DNA of 64,000 nucleotides from Azomonas macrocytogenes (GTDB lineage Bacteria > Pseudomonadota > Gammaproteobacteria > Pseudomonadales > Pseudomonadaceae). The DNA lies in contig NZ_JACHXI010000005.1 of NCBI RefSeq assembly GCF_014191985.1, positions 1-64,000 of the forward strand. The letters are read 5' to 3'. Position numbers and translations under genes: made by a program. The notes beneath the pieces were generated by a model. The model was not told the DNA's origin and did not search any database. It saw only the letters and a list, made by a program, of their open reading frames with translations. Below are positions 26,901-39,339 of this stretch, piece after piece (within the stretch, counting starts at the first letter, position 1; each line of letters begins with the position of its first letter).

Positions 26901-27815
26901 ATGTCCCGTCTATTTTCAGTATTGCTTCTCTTTTTCCTGCTTTCGAATAAGGCCAATGCCGAAGGAGAAGTGAAACTTTTAACCAGTATCAAGCCACTGC
27001 AACTGATCGCTGCTGCAGTACAGGATGGCGTTGGCAAACCCGCTGTCCTACTGCCGCCGGGTGCTTCGGGACATCACTATTCCCTGCGACCTTCGGATAT
27101 CCGCAGCGTGCGCGAAGCGCAGCTTTTCTACTGGATAGGCCAGGACATGGAGACCTTTCTCATCGATGTCGTGCATGATCGACAAGGCCCCAGCATTTCC
27201 ATACAAACATTACCTGACCTGCAACTACGCTACTTCGGCCAGGAGCATGGAGTTGGCCATCATGATACGGAGCACGATCAGGATCATCGGCCCGGCAGCC
27301 TGGATGCTCATCTCTGGCTACAACCATCCAATGCCCTGCTCATTGCAAAACGTATGGCCGCTGACCTCACGATTGCCGATCCGGTAAATACCGAGCGTTA
27401 CCAAGCTAATTCAGTGGCTTTCGAGCAACGCCTGGAGATGCTCGACAAGCGACTCAGAAAACGTCTGGCTGGCCTATCCGACAAATCCTACTTCGTCTTT
27501 CATGAAGCCTACGATTACTTCGAAGCCACCTACGGCCTGAAACATGCCGGTGTATTCAATATCAGTGGTGAAGTCCAACCGGGGGCACGCCATATCGCCG
27601 AATTACGTGAACGGCTGCAAAAAGCCGGCCCCAGTTGTGTCTTCAGCGAACCGCCGTTGCGCCCGCGTCTGGTCGAAACGCTCAGCGCGAACCTGCCTGT
27701 GACAATGGCAGAAATAGATCCCATGGGAACAGGAATAGAGCCGCATGCCCAGGGTTATGAAGAGCTGCTTGAAAGGTTGACCGAACAACTGTCTGGGTGT
27801 TTGGAAAAGCTTTGA
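26901..27815 (+). CDS. znuA: Zinc ABC transporter, periplasmic zinc-binding protein
   Basis: A 304-residue protein with a signal peptide (MSRLFSVLLLFFLLSNKANA, cleaved before EGEV). It has the cluster A-I binding-protein layout: zinc-ligand His in PGASGHHYSLRPSD, a His/Asp-rich flexible loop (HGVGHHDTEHDQDH, about residues 116-129), a second ligand in SLDAHLWLQPSN, and a third in YFVFHEAYDYFE. It captures zinc and delivers it to ZnuB. The ATG at 26901 starts the signal peptide. It is expressed divergently from zur under a shared Zur box. Confidence 0.95.
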   Translation: MSRLFSVLLLFFLLSNKANAEGEVKLLTSIKPLQLIAAAVQDGVGKPAVLLPPGASGHHYSLRPSDIRSVREAQLFYWIGQDMETFLIDVVHDRQGPSISIQTLPDLQLRYFGQEHGVGHHDTEHDQDHRPGSLDAHLWLQPSNALLIAKRMAADLTIADPVNTERYQANSVAFEQRLEMLDKRLRKRLAGLSDKSYFVFHEAYDYFEATYGLKHAGVFNISGEVQPGARHIAELRERLQKAGPSCVFSEPPLRPRLVETLSANLPVTMAEIDPMGTGIEPHAQGYEELLERLTEQLSGCLEKL

Positions 27816-27872
27816 CTGTAACTACCGTGACGACTTGGTTTAGCAAGTATGTGAATGATTCGAGAAAAACAG

Positions 27873-28370
27873 CTACAAGTCGCTTTTGCGCGCCAGAAAT
27901 ACAGCCAACTCAACAATGGCTTGTTCTGGAGTCAGACTCATGCCTTTCCAGTTACAGGCCAGCATCAGGTTTTTTGGAAGTCCGAAATCCTCGACCATAT
28001 AGCCATGCGCGCAGTATCCACATTCATCATGGGGTATTTGGGCTCGCATGCTCCCCTGTTCGGGAAAATAGACCCATACCGGAATATCGAAAGCAACCGC
28101 CAACCCCATTTCAAAGACGGTTCCTGAATCCGGCTCGTAACCTCGGAACGCCTCCAGATTAGCCAATACAGCATCTGCCCTGGAGAGCATCGCTACATTC
28201 GCATCGCAAATCCATTTGGCCGCTTCCGACCCCGACAATCCATCAGGAAGCAGGTTATCGAACGGGTACATTCCTTCCAGACCGACGTCATTGCACAGCT
28301 TTTTGAGATAGGCGCCATGTGCAACAGCATCTGTTCGAAACACATCGAATCCGGCCAGATAAACTTTCAC
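27873..28370 (-). CDS. Nucleoside 2-deoxyribosyltransferase family protein
   Basis: A 165-residue protein with the family N-terminus MKVYLAGFDVFRTDAVAHGA and the active-site region DAVLANLEAFRGYEPDSGTVFEMGLAVA, in which a Glu (GTVFEMG) is the expected nucleophile. The family swaps bases between deoxynucleosides or hydrolyses (deoxy)nucleotides; which of these applies here is unclear. It follows gyrB on the same strand but is separated by a terminator-like hairpin. It is convergent with znuA, 57 bp away. Confidence 0.85.
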   Translation of the reverse strand: MKVYLAGFDVFRTDAVAHGAYLKKLCNDVGLEGMYPFDNLLPDGLSGSEAAKWICDANVAMLSRADAVLANLEAFRGYEPDSGTVFEMGLAVAFDIPVWVYFPEQGSMRAQIPHDECGYCAHGYMVEDFGLPKNLMLACNWKGMSLTPEQAIVELAVFLARKSDL

Positions 28371-28422
28371 GCTGCTTTATCTTCCTGATCCATCCGTTGC
28401 ATCGTTTTACCGATGTGATCGA

Positions 28423-28453
28423 AAAGGCTCGGCCAAATCATGGCCAAGCCTTT
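28423..28453 (-). terminator. Terminator of gyrB
   Basis: On the minus strand AAAGGCTTGGCC and GGCCGAGCCTTT form a 12-base stem with one mismatch and a seven-base loop, followed by TTTTC. It lies 27 bp past the gyrB stop and before the deoxyribosyltransferase gene. Confidence 0.7.
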
Positions 28454-28479
28454 CCCGCTATCGTTTGTGGATAAAAATC

Positions 28480-30918
<2,439 letters not shown>

Positions 30919-32010
30919 TCACGGGATCTGGATAATGCGCCCATGTTCCACGTGAAACATCGAAACTGACGTATCGTCCCGCCAGCATATTTTTAATAAA
31001 TCCAGGTCGACGCAGGTAATAAATACCTGGCATCGTAGTTCTTCCAGCAATCGACACAGAGCATTTCGATGCGTACTGTCCAACTCCGAAGGCAAGTCAT
31101 CTATGAGATAGATACAGCGGCCCTGTTTGACTTCATTCAATAAGTGGCCTTGGGCAATTCGTAGCGCACAAACAACCAGTTTTTGCTGTCCTCGTGACAG
31201 GATATCGACTGCATTGTGATTGCCGATTCGTAGACGTAAATCCGCCCGTTGCGGACCGGCCTGGGTATGACCAAGCAATCGATCTCGTTCAAGCGAAACA
31301 GACAGAATTTCGTCAAGGGATCGATCTTTATCCCAACCTCGGTAATAGCTCAGCTGTAAATCATCCAGCGTGATGAGGGCATTCAGGGTTTGCCTGAAAA
31401 TCGGCTTCAGCGCTTGGATATAGTTTTTTCGATATGTATCGATTTCGACGCTGGCAGAAGCCAATTCCCGATTCCAGGCTGCCTCGGAAGCATTGTCCAG
31501 TTTACCATGACGCAGCCATGAGTTCCGCTGTCGGAGAGCCTGCTGGAGCCTTTGCCAAGCACCGAGAAAACGAGGTTCCACGTGGAACACTCCCCAATCG
31601 AGAAACTGTCGCCTGAGCTTGGGCGCACCTTCCAACAAGCGAAAGCTGTCAGGATTGATCAATTGCAGCGGCAAAGCCTCAGCCAATTCGGCTGCGGTGC
31701 GAATATTCTGCCCATCGATACGAATATGCAGGTCGCCATTTCGTTCGCGAGAAATACCCAGTGCATGGGTTTGTCGATCGCTAAAAAGAATCTCACCAAA
31801 TACAGTACAGGTACTTTGCTCGTGAGAAATAACTGGCTGAGCACGCACGCTACGAAAAGAGCGAGCCAACCCAAGCAAGTGGACAGCCTCCAGAAAGCTG
31901 GTCTTGCCGCTGCCATTGGCACCGTGAAGAAGATTGATTGCAGGAGAAGGAAAAAGCGTCACCGGCTGCAGATTGCGCACTCCAGTGATGCTTATACGGC
32001 GAAGGGACAT
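30919..32010 (-). CDS. recF: DNA replication and repair protein RecF
   Basis: A 363-residue SMC-like ATPase with Walker [16 protein letters not shown] near residue 30, signature [18 protein letters not shown], and Walker [14 protein letters not shown]. It acts in RecFOR loading of RecA at gaps. The N-terminus [17 protein letters not shown] is typical. It is 11 bp after dnaN. Two parS-type palindromes overlap it: one inside the coding region and one at its 3' end. Confidence 0.97.
   Translation of the reverse strand: MSLRRISITGVRNLQPVTLFPSPAINLLHGANGSGKTSFLEAVHLLGLARSFRSVRAQPVISHEQSTCTVFGEILFSDRQTHALGISRERNGDLHIRIDGQNIRTAAELAEALPLQLINPDSFRLLEGAPKLRRQFLDWGVFHVEPRFLGAWQRLQQALRQRNSWLRHGKLDNASEAAWNRELASASVEIDTYRKNYIQALKPIFRQTLNALITLDDLQLSYYRGWDKDRSLDEILSVSLERDRLLGHTQAGPQRADLRLRIGNHNAVDILSRGQQKLVVCALRIAQGHLLNEVKQGRCIYLIDDLPSELDSTHRNALCRLLEELRCQVFITCVDLDLLKICWRDDTSVSMFHVEHGRIIQIP
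30944..30959. promoter_or_regulatory. parS-type centromere site at the recF 3' end
   Basis: TGTTCCACGTGAAACA fits the bacterial parS consensus TGTTNCACGTGAAACA exactly. It lies in the last codons of recF, before gyrB and about 4 kb from oriC. It is a probable ParB nucleation site for the ParA/ParB pair encoded at 42952-44634. Confidence 0.85.
31574..31589. promoter_or_regulatory. parS site within recF
   Basis: GGTTCCACGTGGAACA, the complement of TGTTCCACGTGGAACC, which I recall as the P. aeruginosa parS consensus. The central 14 bases form a perfect palindrome. It lies inside the recF coding region, about 3.2 kb from oriC. Confidence 0.9.
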
Positions 32011-32021
32011 CTAAAGTCACA

Positions 32022-33125
32022 TCAGAGACGCATCGGCATGACTACGTAGGAAGAATCGTCGTTACCGAACTCCTGTAAAAGCGCACTACTATTCGAATCG
32101 GCCAGTGTCAGCTTGACCTGTTCGCTCCCCATTACGCCAAGCACATCCAGCAAATAGCTGACATTGAAGCCTATTTCAAGGGAAGCTCCTTCATAATCGA
32201 CAGAAACTTCCTCCTCAGCTTCTTCCTGCTCCGGATTATTGGCCTGGATTTTCAGCAACCCGCTCTGTAGCTGAAGTCGAATACCGCGATATTTTTCATT
32301 GGAAAGAATCGCGGCTCGACCAAAGGCTTCCCGCAATAACTGCCGATCACCGACTACAATTTTATCGCCACCACGTGGCAATACGCGTTCGTAGTCAGGA
32401 AACTTGCCATCCACCAGTTTGGAAGTGAATGTATAGAAGCCAGTGGTAACACGAACATGATGTTGGCCAAGAACGACCTTTATCTCATTTTGCTGATCAC
32501 CCAGCAGACGAGCCAGCTCGAGAATACCTTTGCGTGGCACGATGACTTGGTGCCGATCGATTTGTCCAAGACCTACATCGATGGAACAAAGCGCCAGGCG
32601 ATGCCCATCGGTCGTTACGGCACGCAACTGGTCTTTCTGTACTTCCAGCAACATGCCATTGAGGTAATAACGGACATCCTGCTGAGCCATGGCAAAGCTG
32701 GTTCGTTCTATCAAACGCCTCAGTACTTCCTGCGGCAAGGTAAATGCAAGTGAACCTTGGCTCTCTTCTACATTTGGAAAGTCGCTGGCAGGAAGAGTGG
32801 ATAAGGTAAAACGACTTCTAGCTGACTTGATCACAACTTTCTGATCATCGAGCCTGACATCGATCAGTGCCTCGTTAGGCAGGCTTTTACAGATGTCCAT
32901 TAATTTACGGGCCGGTACGGTGACTTCACCTGCCTCAGCTGGTTCTTCCAGAGTGACTCGCCCGATCAACTCCACCTCAAGGTCGGTTCCGGTCAAGGAC
33001 AATTGCTGATCCTGAACGACCAGCAGTACATTCGACAACACCGGCAGGGTCTGCCGCCGCTCGACAACACCGGCCACCAGTTGCAGGGGTTTCAACAAAG
33101 CTTCGCGCTGGATGGTGAAATGCAT
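32022..33125 (-). CDS. dnaN: DNA polymerase III beta sliding clamp
   Basis: A 367-residue clamp with the three-domain structure. MHFTIQREALLKPLQLVAGV then ERRQTLPVLSNVLLVVQDQQ is the standard N-terminus, GKFPDYERVLPR marks domain 3, and the C-terminus YVVMPMRL contributes to the hydrophobic partner-binding pocket. The ATG at 33125 is the conserved start. It is 28 bp downstream of dnaA. Confidence 0.98.
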   Translation of the reverse strand: MHFTIQREALLKPLQLVAGVVERRQTLPVLSNVLLVVQDQQLSLTGTDLEVELIGRVTLEEPAEAGEVTVPARKLMDICKSLPNEALIDVRLDDQKVVIKSARSRFTLSTLPASDFPNVEESQGSLAFTLPQEVLRRLIERTSFAMAQQDVRYYLNGMLLEVQKDQLRAVTTDGHRLALCSIDVGLGQIDRHQVIVPRKGILELARLLGDQQNEIKVVLGQHHVRVTTGFYTFTSKLVDGKFPDYERVLPRGGDKIVVGDRQLLREAFGRAAILSNEKYRGIRLQLQSGLLKIQANNPEQEEAEEEVSVDYEGASLEIGFNVSYLLDVLGVMGSEQVKLTLADSNSSALLQEFGNDDSSYVVMPMRL

Positions 33126-33153
33126 GATCTTTCCCTTGCTTGAGGAATGGTCG

Positions 33154-34662
33154 TTACGTCGTGAGAGTACGTAGAAGATTTTTATAATCTTCGCGAATGT
33201 CTGCATCGGATTCGCGCAATTCAGCGATTTTACGACAAGCGTGCAGTACCGTCGTATGATCGCGTCCACCAAAAGCATCGCCGATTTCCGGCAGGCTGTG
33301 ATTGGTCAGTTCCTTGGACAGGGCCATGGCAACCTGGCGGGGGCGCGCCACTGACCTCGAACGGCGCTTGGACAGCAGATCGGAAATCTTGATCTTGTAG
33401 TACTCGGCAACGGTGCGCTGGATATTGTCAATACTGACCAGCTTGTCCTGTAGCGCCAGAAGGTCCTTGAGTGACTCGCGGATCAGTTCGATGGTGATCT
33501 CGCGCCCCATGAAGTGCGCATGGGCGATGACTCTCTTGAGCGCTCCTTCCAGTTCACGGACATTCGAACGTATGCGCTGGGCAATGAAAAAAGCGGCATC
33601 ATGCGGCAGATCGATTTTTGCCTGATCGGCCTTCTTCATCAGGATGGCGACCCGGGTTTCCAGTTCCGGCGGTTCGACCGCAACGGTCAAACCCCAGCCA
33701 AAGCGCGATTTTAGACGTTCTTCAAGCCCATCGATTTCCTTCGGGTAACGATCACTGGTAAGGATTACCTGCTGACCACCTTCGAGCAGTGCGTTGAACG
33801 TATGGAAAAACTCTTCCTGAGAACGTTCTTTCTTGGCAAAAAACTGGATATCGTCGATCAGCAAGGCATCGACCGAACGATAGAAGCGCTTGAATTCGTT
33901 GATCGCATTCAATTGCAGAGCCTTGACCATGTCAGCGACGAAGCGCTCCGAGTGCAGGTAGACCACCTTGGCACTGGGGTTTTTCCGGAGCAGGTGATTA
34001 CCTACCGCATGCATCAGGTGCGTCTTACCCAAACCCACACCGCCATAGAGAAAAAGCGGGTTGTAGCCATGCTTGGGGTTATCCGCCACCTGCCAGGCAG
34101 CGGCACGTGCCAGTTGGTTGGATTTACCTTCGACGAAATTTTCGAAGGTAAAGGAGCGATTCAGATAACTGGTGTGCTTAAGCGCACCTTCGACCTGGAC
34201 ATTACGTTCCGTACGAGAAACGGCAGCCGGGAGAGAAGCCACTGCCGCGTCTTTGCCTGGCGCCGAGGAAGCATCGACTCGTGTTTTTTCGAGAGCGGCA
34301 GCAGAAGAAACCGATCTGTCCGGCACAGAAACCAGTGAACTACCTACGGCAGCAGAAGCAGGATTCGAAGGTGGAACCGTTCGGGCAGTTGATGAAGGGA
34401 GGCCATTGGCAGGTGCTCTTCTGCTGCCGATACGCAGAGATAAGATGGGTGGCAAATCGCTTGATCGCTCACTAAGCAGCTCCATCAAGCGAGAAAGATA
34501 CTTCTCGTTCACCCAGTCCAGCACGAAGCGATTGGGCGCATAGATATGCAGCTCGCCTTCTTCTGATTCGACCTGAAGTGGGCGAATCCAGGTATTGAAC
34601 TGCTGGGCCGGCAATTCGTCCCGCAACAGCTCGACACAATGCTGCCAAAGTTCAACCGACAC
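33154..34662 (-). CDS. dnaA: Chromosomal replication initiator DnaA
   Basis: A 502-residue AAA+ initiator. Domain I starts [20 protein letters not shown]. Domain II (about 90-165) is a variable Ala/Ser/Pro linker. Domain III has Walker [18 protein letters not shown] and Walker [14 protein letters not shown]. Domain IV carries the DNA-binding signature [19 protein letters not shown]. The start is GTG at 34662, preceded by GAGGG; an in-frame extension upstream is not conserved. The N-terminal sequence is of Pseudomonas type. It is adjacent to oriC and transcribed away from it. Confidence 0.98.
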   Translation of the reverse strand: MSVELWQHCVELLRDELPAQQFNTWIRPLQVESEEGELHIYAPNRFVLDWVNEKYLSRLMELLSERSSDLPPILSLRIGSRRAPANGLPSSTARTVPPSNPASAAVGSSLVSVPDRSVSSAAALEKTRVDASSAPGKDAAVASLPAAVSRTERNVQVEGALKHTSYLNRSFTFENFVEGKSNQLARAAAWQVADNPKHGYNPLFLYGGVGLGKTHLMHAVGNHLLRKNPSAKVVYLHSERFVADMVKALQLNAINEFKRFYRSVDALLIDDIQFFAKKERSQEEFFHTFNALLEGGQQVILTSDRYPKEIDGLEERLKSRFGWGLTVAVEPPELETRVAILMKKADQAKIDLPHDAAFFIAQRIRSNVRELEGALKRVIAHAHFMGREITIELIRESLKDLLALQDKLVSIDNIQRTVAEYYKIKISDLLSKRRSRSVARPRQVAMALSKELTNHSLPEIGDAFGGRDHTTVLHACRKIAELRESDADIREDYKNLLRTLTT

Positions 34663-34739
34663 GGGCAATCCCTCTGAATATCGATACGCCTCGAAGCGGC
34701 ATGCGGACCTCTCAACGTAAGCAAAGCTCACGTGGCCTG

Positions 34740-35110
34740 GCTACTGAAAATTAGCCGCCATTCTACCTTTTCCCAGGCATTTTTATCCACAACTTACCAG
34801 ATAGTATCTGATTTATCGGAGCTTCGATAAGCCTGTTGATAAGTATAAGTAGGGCATCTGGAAAGCCTGTATGCTGATACTTGAATAATCATACCTGTTG
34901 ATAAAATACACTGTTATACACAGCATATGAAAAACAAAACCACGTGAAGTACACGCTTTTTCAATAGGGTTTTGATTTCCTTGAAAGCCCGATGCACTAA
35001 GTCTCTGTAGTTTTATCCACAGAAAAGTCGTTTATAAGAATAAAAGCTTCTATAAAGTTTTTTAAAGCTTTGATCTATTTTTACAATTACGTGAGAAAGA
35101 GATCTCTACT
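34740..35110. other. oriC: Chromosomal origin oriC with DnaA boxes and AT-rich unwinding region
   Basis: The dnaA-rpmH spacer contains two perfect DnaA boxes TTATCCACA (34783-34791, 35013-35021), one TTATACACA (34914-34922) and two inverted TTATCAACA-type boxes (34834-34842, 34896-34904). From 35030 to 35095 the DNA is strongly AT-rich, suitable as the unwinding element. Position and content match the Pseudomonas origin between dnaA and rpmH. The rest of the spacer to 35295 holds the rpmH promoter region. Confidence 0.88.
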
Positions 35111-35160
35111 AGAAGACAGTAGTAGCCTCGAAACAACCAACACCGTCATGTAAGGGCTAA

Positions 35161-35430
<270 letters not shown>

Positions 35431-35444
35431 AGACTGCAGGACAG

Positions 35445-35843
35445 ATGGCGAGTCGAAATTTCAGCCGGGAAAAACGTTTACTTTCTCCTCGGCAATTCAA
35501 GGCGGTTTTCGACTCTCCTTCCGGTAAGGTGCCTGGCAGGCAAGTCTTGTTGCTCGCTCGCCAAAACGATCTGGAATATCCCCGCCTGGGGCTGGTTATC
35601 GGCAAGAAGAGCATCAAGCTCGCAGTCGAACGCAATCGGGTCAAACGCCAGATTCGCGAATCCTTCCGCCACCATCAGGATAAGCTCGGGGGTTGGGATA
35701 TTGTGATCATCGCGCGCAAGGGCATGGCCGAGCAGCAGAATGTCGAACTAGCCAGACAATTCGGCAAGCTCTGGAAGCGTCTGACCAACAACCAGCCAGC
35801 TGCGTCCAGTCAGCCGACGACGGCCAAGGGTAACGATGCGTAA
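35445..35843 (+). CDS. rnpA: Ribonuclease P protein component
   Basis: A 132-residue basic protein with the RNase P signature [16 protein letters not shown] (RNR motif near residues 63-65) and [17 protein letters not shown] at the N-terminus. It binds the RNase P RNA and pre-tRNA leaders. The last 20 residues are a disordered Gln/Ser/Ala-rich tail. It overlaps yidD by eight bases. Confidence 0.97.
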   Translation: MASRNFSREKRLLSPRQFKAVFDSPSGKVPGRQVLLLARQNDLEYPRLGLVIGKKSIKLAVERNRVKRQIRESFRHHQDKLGGWDIVIIARKGMAEQQNVELARQFGKLWKRLTNNQPAASSQPTTAKGNDA

Positions 35844-36081
35844 ATTGGCCCTCGCCTCAATCCAGTTCTACCGCTATGCCATCAGTCCCTTGATGGCCAG
35901 CCATTGTCGTTTTTATCCCAGTTGTTCTTGCTATGCGTATGAGGCTATCGAGATCCACGGCCTGCTGCGCGGCGGCTGGCTGAGCCTGAAACGTCTCGGT
36001 CGCTGTCACCCCTGGAATCCCGGCGGCTACGACCCGGTACCAGCCAAACATTCCACTACCTCCCATTCGACGGCCGATTAA
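35836..36081 (+). CDS. yidD: Membrane protein insertion efficiency factor YidD
   Basis: An 81-residue protein with the family core [20 protein letters not shown] and [20 protein letters not shown], then [17 protein letters not shown]. Its three conserved Cys residues are present. YidD assists YidC-dependent membrane insertion. It overlaps rnpA by eight bases and is followed by yidC two bases after its stop. Confidence 0.97.
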   Translation: MRKLALASIQFYRYAISPLMASHCRFYPSCSCYAYEAIEIHGLLRGGWLSLKRLGRCHPWNPGGYDPVPAKHSTTSHSTAD

Positions 36082-36083
36082 CC

Positions 36084-37751
36084 ATGGATATCAAACGCAC
36101 GATCCTGCTTGTCGCCCTGGCAGTCGTTTCCTATCTGATGATTCTTCAGTGGAACCAGGACTACGGCCAGGCCGAGCTGCCTGCAGAGATTGCCCAGACG
36201 CAGGGAAGCCTTCCTTCGTTACCGCAAATGCCAAACAATCCCGATGGCTCCCAGGCCGATGTGCCGAGCCTGGCTAGCCAGCAGCCGGCCACGGCGCCTT
36301 CTGGCGAGACCTCCGGCAACGCATTGATCCGGGTGCGTACCGATGTTCTCGAACTGGCTATCGATCCGCATGGTGGTGATGTAATGGACCTGCGCCTGGT
36401 GCAGTATCCGCGCCGTCAGGATCGACCGGATGTGCCTTTCCAGCTATTCGAGCGCAGTGGTTCGCGTACCTACGAAGCACAGAGCGGACTGATCGGCGAC
36501 GGTCCCGACCAGCCCGGCAGCCGTCCGCTTTACACCAGTGAGCAGCGCCAGTACCAATTGGTGGATGGGCAGGAGCAACTGGTAGTCAACCTCTCGTATA
36601 GCGCCAATGGCATCAATTACATCAAGCGTTTCACCTTCGAGCGCGGCAATTACGACCTGCATGTGGATTATCTGATCGATAACCAGAGCGGTAATCCCTG
36701 GACAGGCCACATGTTCGGCCAGCTCAAGCGCGATGCCAGCAGCGATCCATCCTCGACAACCGCGACCGGAACCGCGACCTATCTCGGCGCAGCGCTCTGG
36801 ACGCCGGATGAGCCCTATCGCAAGATATCCATGAAAAACATGGATGAGCAGGGCCTGCGCGAAACCGTACAAGGCGGCTGGATTGCCTGGCTGCAGCATT
36901 ATTTCGTTACCGCCTGGATTCCTGCGAAAGACAGCGTCAACCAGATCCAGACCCGCAAGGACAACCTGGGCAACTACATTGTCGGCTTCACCGGCCAGGC
37001 CGTGAGCGTGGCACCGGGTAGCCAAGGCCAGGTCGGCGCCACTCTTTATGCCGGACCCAAAAACCAGGACGTACTCAAGACTCTTTCACCCGGACTCGAA
37101 CTGACTGTCGATTATGGTTTCCTCTGGTTCATCGCCCAACCGATTTTCTGGCTGCTACAAGTTATCCACAATCTGCTCGGCAACTGGGGTTGGTCGATCA
37201 TTTTTCTGACCTTGTTCATCAAGGCGGCTTTCTTTCCCTTATCTGCCGCCAGCTACCGTTCCATGGCCCGCATGCGAGCCGTCGCACCACGACTGCAAGC
37301 CCTGAAGGAGCAGCACGGGGATGATCGCCAGAAGATGTCCCAGGCGATGATGGAGCTGTACAAGAAGGAAAAAATCAATCCACTGGGTGGCTGCCTGCCG
37401 ATCCTGGTCCAGATGCCGGTGTTCCTCTCGCTTTACTGGGTGCTGCTGGAAAGCGTCGAAATGCGTCAAGCACCCTGGCTCGGCTGGATCACCGACCTGT
37501 CGACCAAGGATCCCTATTTCATCCTGCCATTGATCATGGGTGGCACCATGTTCATCCAGCAGCAGCTCAACCCCACACCGCCGGACCCCATGCAAGCGAA
37601 GGTCATGAAGCTTATGCCGATCATCTTCACCTTCTTCTTCCTGTGGTTCCCGGCCGGTCTCGTCCTGTACTGGGTAGTCAACAACGTGTTGTCGATCGCT
37701 CAGCAGTGGTACATTACCCGGCAGATCGAGAAATCGACGAAAACTGCCTGA
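36084..37751 (+). CDS. yidC: Membrane protein insertase YidC
   Basis: A 555-residue insertase. It has an N-terminal transmembrane segment (TILLVALAVVSYLMILQW), a large periplasmic beta domain (about 60-340) and a five-helix C-terminal core (NLLGNWGWSIIFLTLFIKAA, GGCLPILVQMPVFLSLYWVL, WFPAGLVLYWVVNNVLSIAQ). It inserts and folds inner-membrane proteins with or without SecYEG. The ATG at 36084 is two bases past yidD. A strong terminator follows at 37774. Confidence 0.98.
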   Translation: MDIKRTILLVALAVVSYLMILQWNQDYGQAELPAEIAQTQGSLPSLPQMPNNPDGSQADVPSLASQQPATAPSGETSGNALIRVRTDVLELAIDPHGGDVMDLRLVQYPRRQDRPDVPFQLFERSGSRTYEAQSGLIGDGPDQPGSRPLYTSEQRQYQLVDGQEQLVVNLSYSANGINYIKRFTFERGNYDLHVDYLIDNQSGNPWTGHMFGQLKRDASSDPSSTTATGTATYLGAALWTPDEPYRKISMKNMDEQGLRETVQGGWIAWLQHYFVTAWIPAKDSVNQIQTRKDNLGNYIVGFTGQAVSVAPGSQGQVGATLYAGPKNQDVLKTLSPGLELTVDYGFLWFIAQPIFWLLQVIHNLLGNWGWSIIFLTLFIKAAFFPLSAASYRSMARMRAVAPRLQALKEQHGDDRQKMSQAMMELYKKEKINPLGGCLPILVQMPVFLSLYWVLLESVEMRQAPWLGWITDLSTKDPYFILPLIMGGTMFIQQQLNPTPPDPMQAKVMKLMPIIFTFFFLWFPAGLVLYWVVNNVLSIAQQWYITRQIEKSTKTA

Positions 37752-37773
37752 CACACCTCGAGCCGTAATACAG

Positions 37774-37797
37774 AACGCCCCTTAACCGGGGCGTTTT
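37774..37797 (+). terminator. Intrinsic terminator after yidC
   Basis: AACGCCCC-TTAACC-GGGGCGTT: a perfect eight-base-pair stem ending in TTTT. It lies 22 bp past the yidC stop and ends rpmH-rnpA-yidD-yidC transcription before mnmE. Confidence 0.85.
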
Positions 37798-37828
37798 GCT
37801 ATGTACGATTCACCGAAAGGGTACTGAC

Positions 37829-39196
37829 ATGAGCATCGTGCAAGACACCATTGCTGCCATAGCCACGGCTCCAGGCCGGGGCGGTGTCGGTATCATCCGG
37901 GTTTCCGGCTCCCAGGCCCTGGCCATCGCTCGTGGCCTCGGCGGTCTCGAACCCACACCTCGACATGCTCACTACCGAGACTTTTCCACAGGCAGTGGTG
38001 AAGTGATCGACCAGGGCCTGCTGCTGTTCTTTCCTGGCCCGCATTCCTTCACTGGCGAAGATGTACTGGAGTTGCAGGGACATGGTGGTCCAGTGGTACT
38101 GGATATGCTGCTACAGCACTGCCTGGAACTTGGCGCCCGGCAAGCCCGGCCCGGCGAGTTCAGCGAACGTGCCTTCCTCAACGACAAACTCGACCTGGCC
38201 CAGGCCGAAGCCATCGCCGACCTGATCGAAGCCAGCTCCGAACAAGCCGCGCGCAACGCCCTGCGCTCGCTGCAAGGCGCCTTCTCCCGTCGCGTACACG
38301 AGCTGACCGAGTCGCTGATCCAGTTGCGCATCTATGTCGAAGCAGCCATTGACTTCCCCGAGGAAGAGATCGACTTCCTCACCGACGGCCATGTACTGGA
38401 CATGCTCGACAGGGTGCGCGACAACTTATCCACAGTGCTGCACGAAGCGGGTCAGGGCGCCCTGCTGCGCAACGGCATGACCGTAGTCATCGCCGGCCGC
38501 CCCAATGCCGGTAAATCCAGCCTGCTCAACGCCCTGGCCGGACGCGAAACCGCCATTGTCACTGACATCGCCGGCACCACCCGGGACATCCTGCGCGAAC
38601 ATATCCACATCGATGGCATGCCACTGCACGTAGTGGACACAGCCGGGCTGCGAACGACCACCGATCAGATCGAACAAATCGGTGTAGAGCGCGCCCTGCA
38701 AGCCATCGACGAGGCTGACCGCATCCTGCTGGTAGTGGACTCTACCGCGCCGGAAGCGATCGATCCCCTTGCCCTGTGGCCGGAATTTCTTGCGCAGCGA
38801 CCAAATCCCGAGCGCGTTACCCTGATCCGCAATAAAGCCGATCTTTCCAGCGAAAGCATTGCCTTGCAGAGCGATCCAGACGGACAAGTCACTATTAACC
38901 TGTCGGCCAGATCCGGCCAGGGCCTTGACCTACTGCGCACCCATCTCAAGACCTGCATGGGCTATGAACAAACCACCGAGAGCGGCTTCAGCGCCCGCCG
39001 CCGGCATCTGGACGCCTTGCGCCAGGCCGCCAGCCACCTTCAGCACGGATACAATCAACTTATCCACAGTGGTGCCGGCGAACTCCTCGCCGAAGACCTG
39101 CGCCAGGCCCAGCAGGCACTAGGCGAAATCACCGGCACCGTCACCTCGGACGACTTACTCGGACGCATCTTTTCCAGTTTCTGCATCGGGAAGTGA
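37829..39196 (+). CDS. mnmE: tRNA uridine-5-carboxymethylaminomethyl modification GTPase MnmE
   Basis: A 455-residue GTPase that, with MnmG, modifies the wobble uridine of certain tRNAs. The N-terminal folate-binding domain starts [20 protein letters not shown]. The G domain has [30 protein letters not shown] and RNKAD. The C-terminus ends in the catalytic CIGK. The ATG at 37829 has an AAGGG site. Two perfect DnaA boxes (38426-38434, 39060-39068) lie inside the gene. The last 18 bases match the attachment-site region used by SGI1-type islands. Confidence 0.97.
   Translation: MSIVQDTIAAIATAPGRGGVGIIRVSGSQALAIARGLGGLEPTPRHAHYRDFSTGSGEVIDQGLLLFFPGPHSFTGEDVLELQGHGGPVVLDMLLQHCLELGARQARPGEFSERAFLNDKLDLAQAEAIADLIEASSEQAARNALRSLQGAFSRRVHELTESLIQLRIYVEAAIDFPEEEIDFLTDGHVLDMLDRVRDNLSTVLHEAGQGALLRNGMTVVIAGRPNAGKSSLLNALAGRETAIVTDIAGTTRDILREHIHIDGMPLHVVDTAGLRTTTDQIEQIGVERALQAIDEADRILLVVDSTAPEAIDPLALWPEFLAQRPNPERVTLIRNKADLSSESIALQSDPDGQVTINLSARSGQGLDLLRTHLKTCMGYEQTTESGFSARRRHLDALRQAASHLQHGYNQLIHSGAGELLAEDLRQAQQALGEITGTVTSDDLLGRIFSSFCIGK
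39179..39196 (+). other. attB-like 3' end of mnmE
   Basis: TTCTGCATCGGGAAGTGA, the last six codons of mnmE. It is the counterpart of the 18-bp SGI1 attachment site (TTCTGTATTGGTAAGTAA in Salmonella trmE, from memory), identical at 14 of 18 positions. A broken integrase lies 144 bp downstream. I do not see a convincing second copy in the window; TTCTGCGCCGTGGAAATAA at about 39920 is only a loose match. Confidence 0.45.
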
Positions 39197-39339
39197 TGTG
39201 GGTTCCACGGATATCCAAGGAAGTTTCAATAAGCCATTAAGGCCTTGTAAATAAATAACTTATCGCCTTTTATGTCCAAATTTGAGTCCAGGTAGATAGC
39301 ACATGTACTACCCACCTCCTACTTAGACATACGGAGGAG

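Noticed and set aside
32364-32383. CCACGTGG core in dnaN as a third parS
   Set aside because: Only the central eight bases fit; the flanks (CACCACGTGGCA) lack the GTT/AAC arms needed by ParB.
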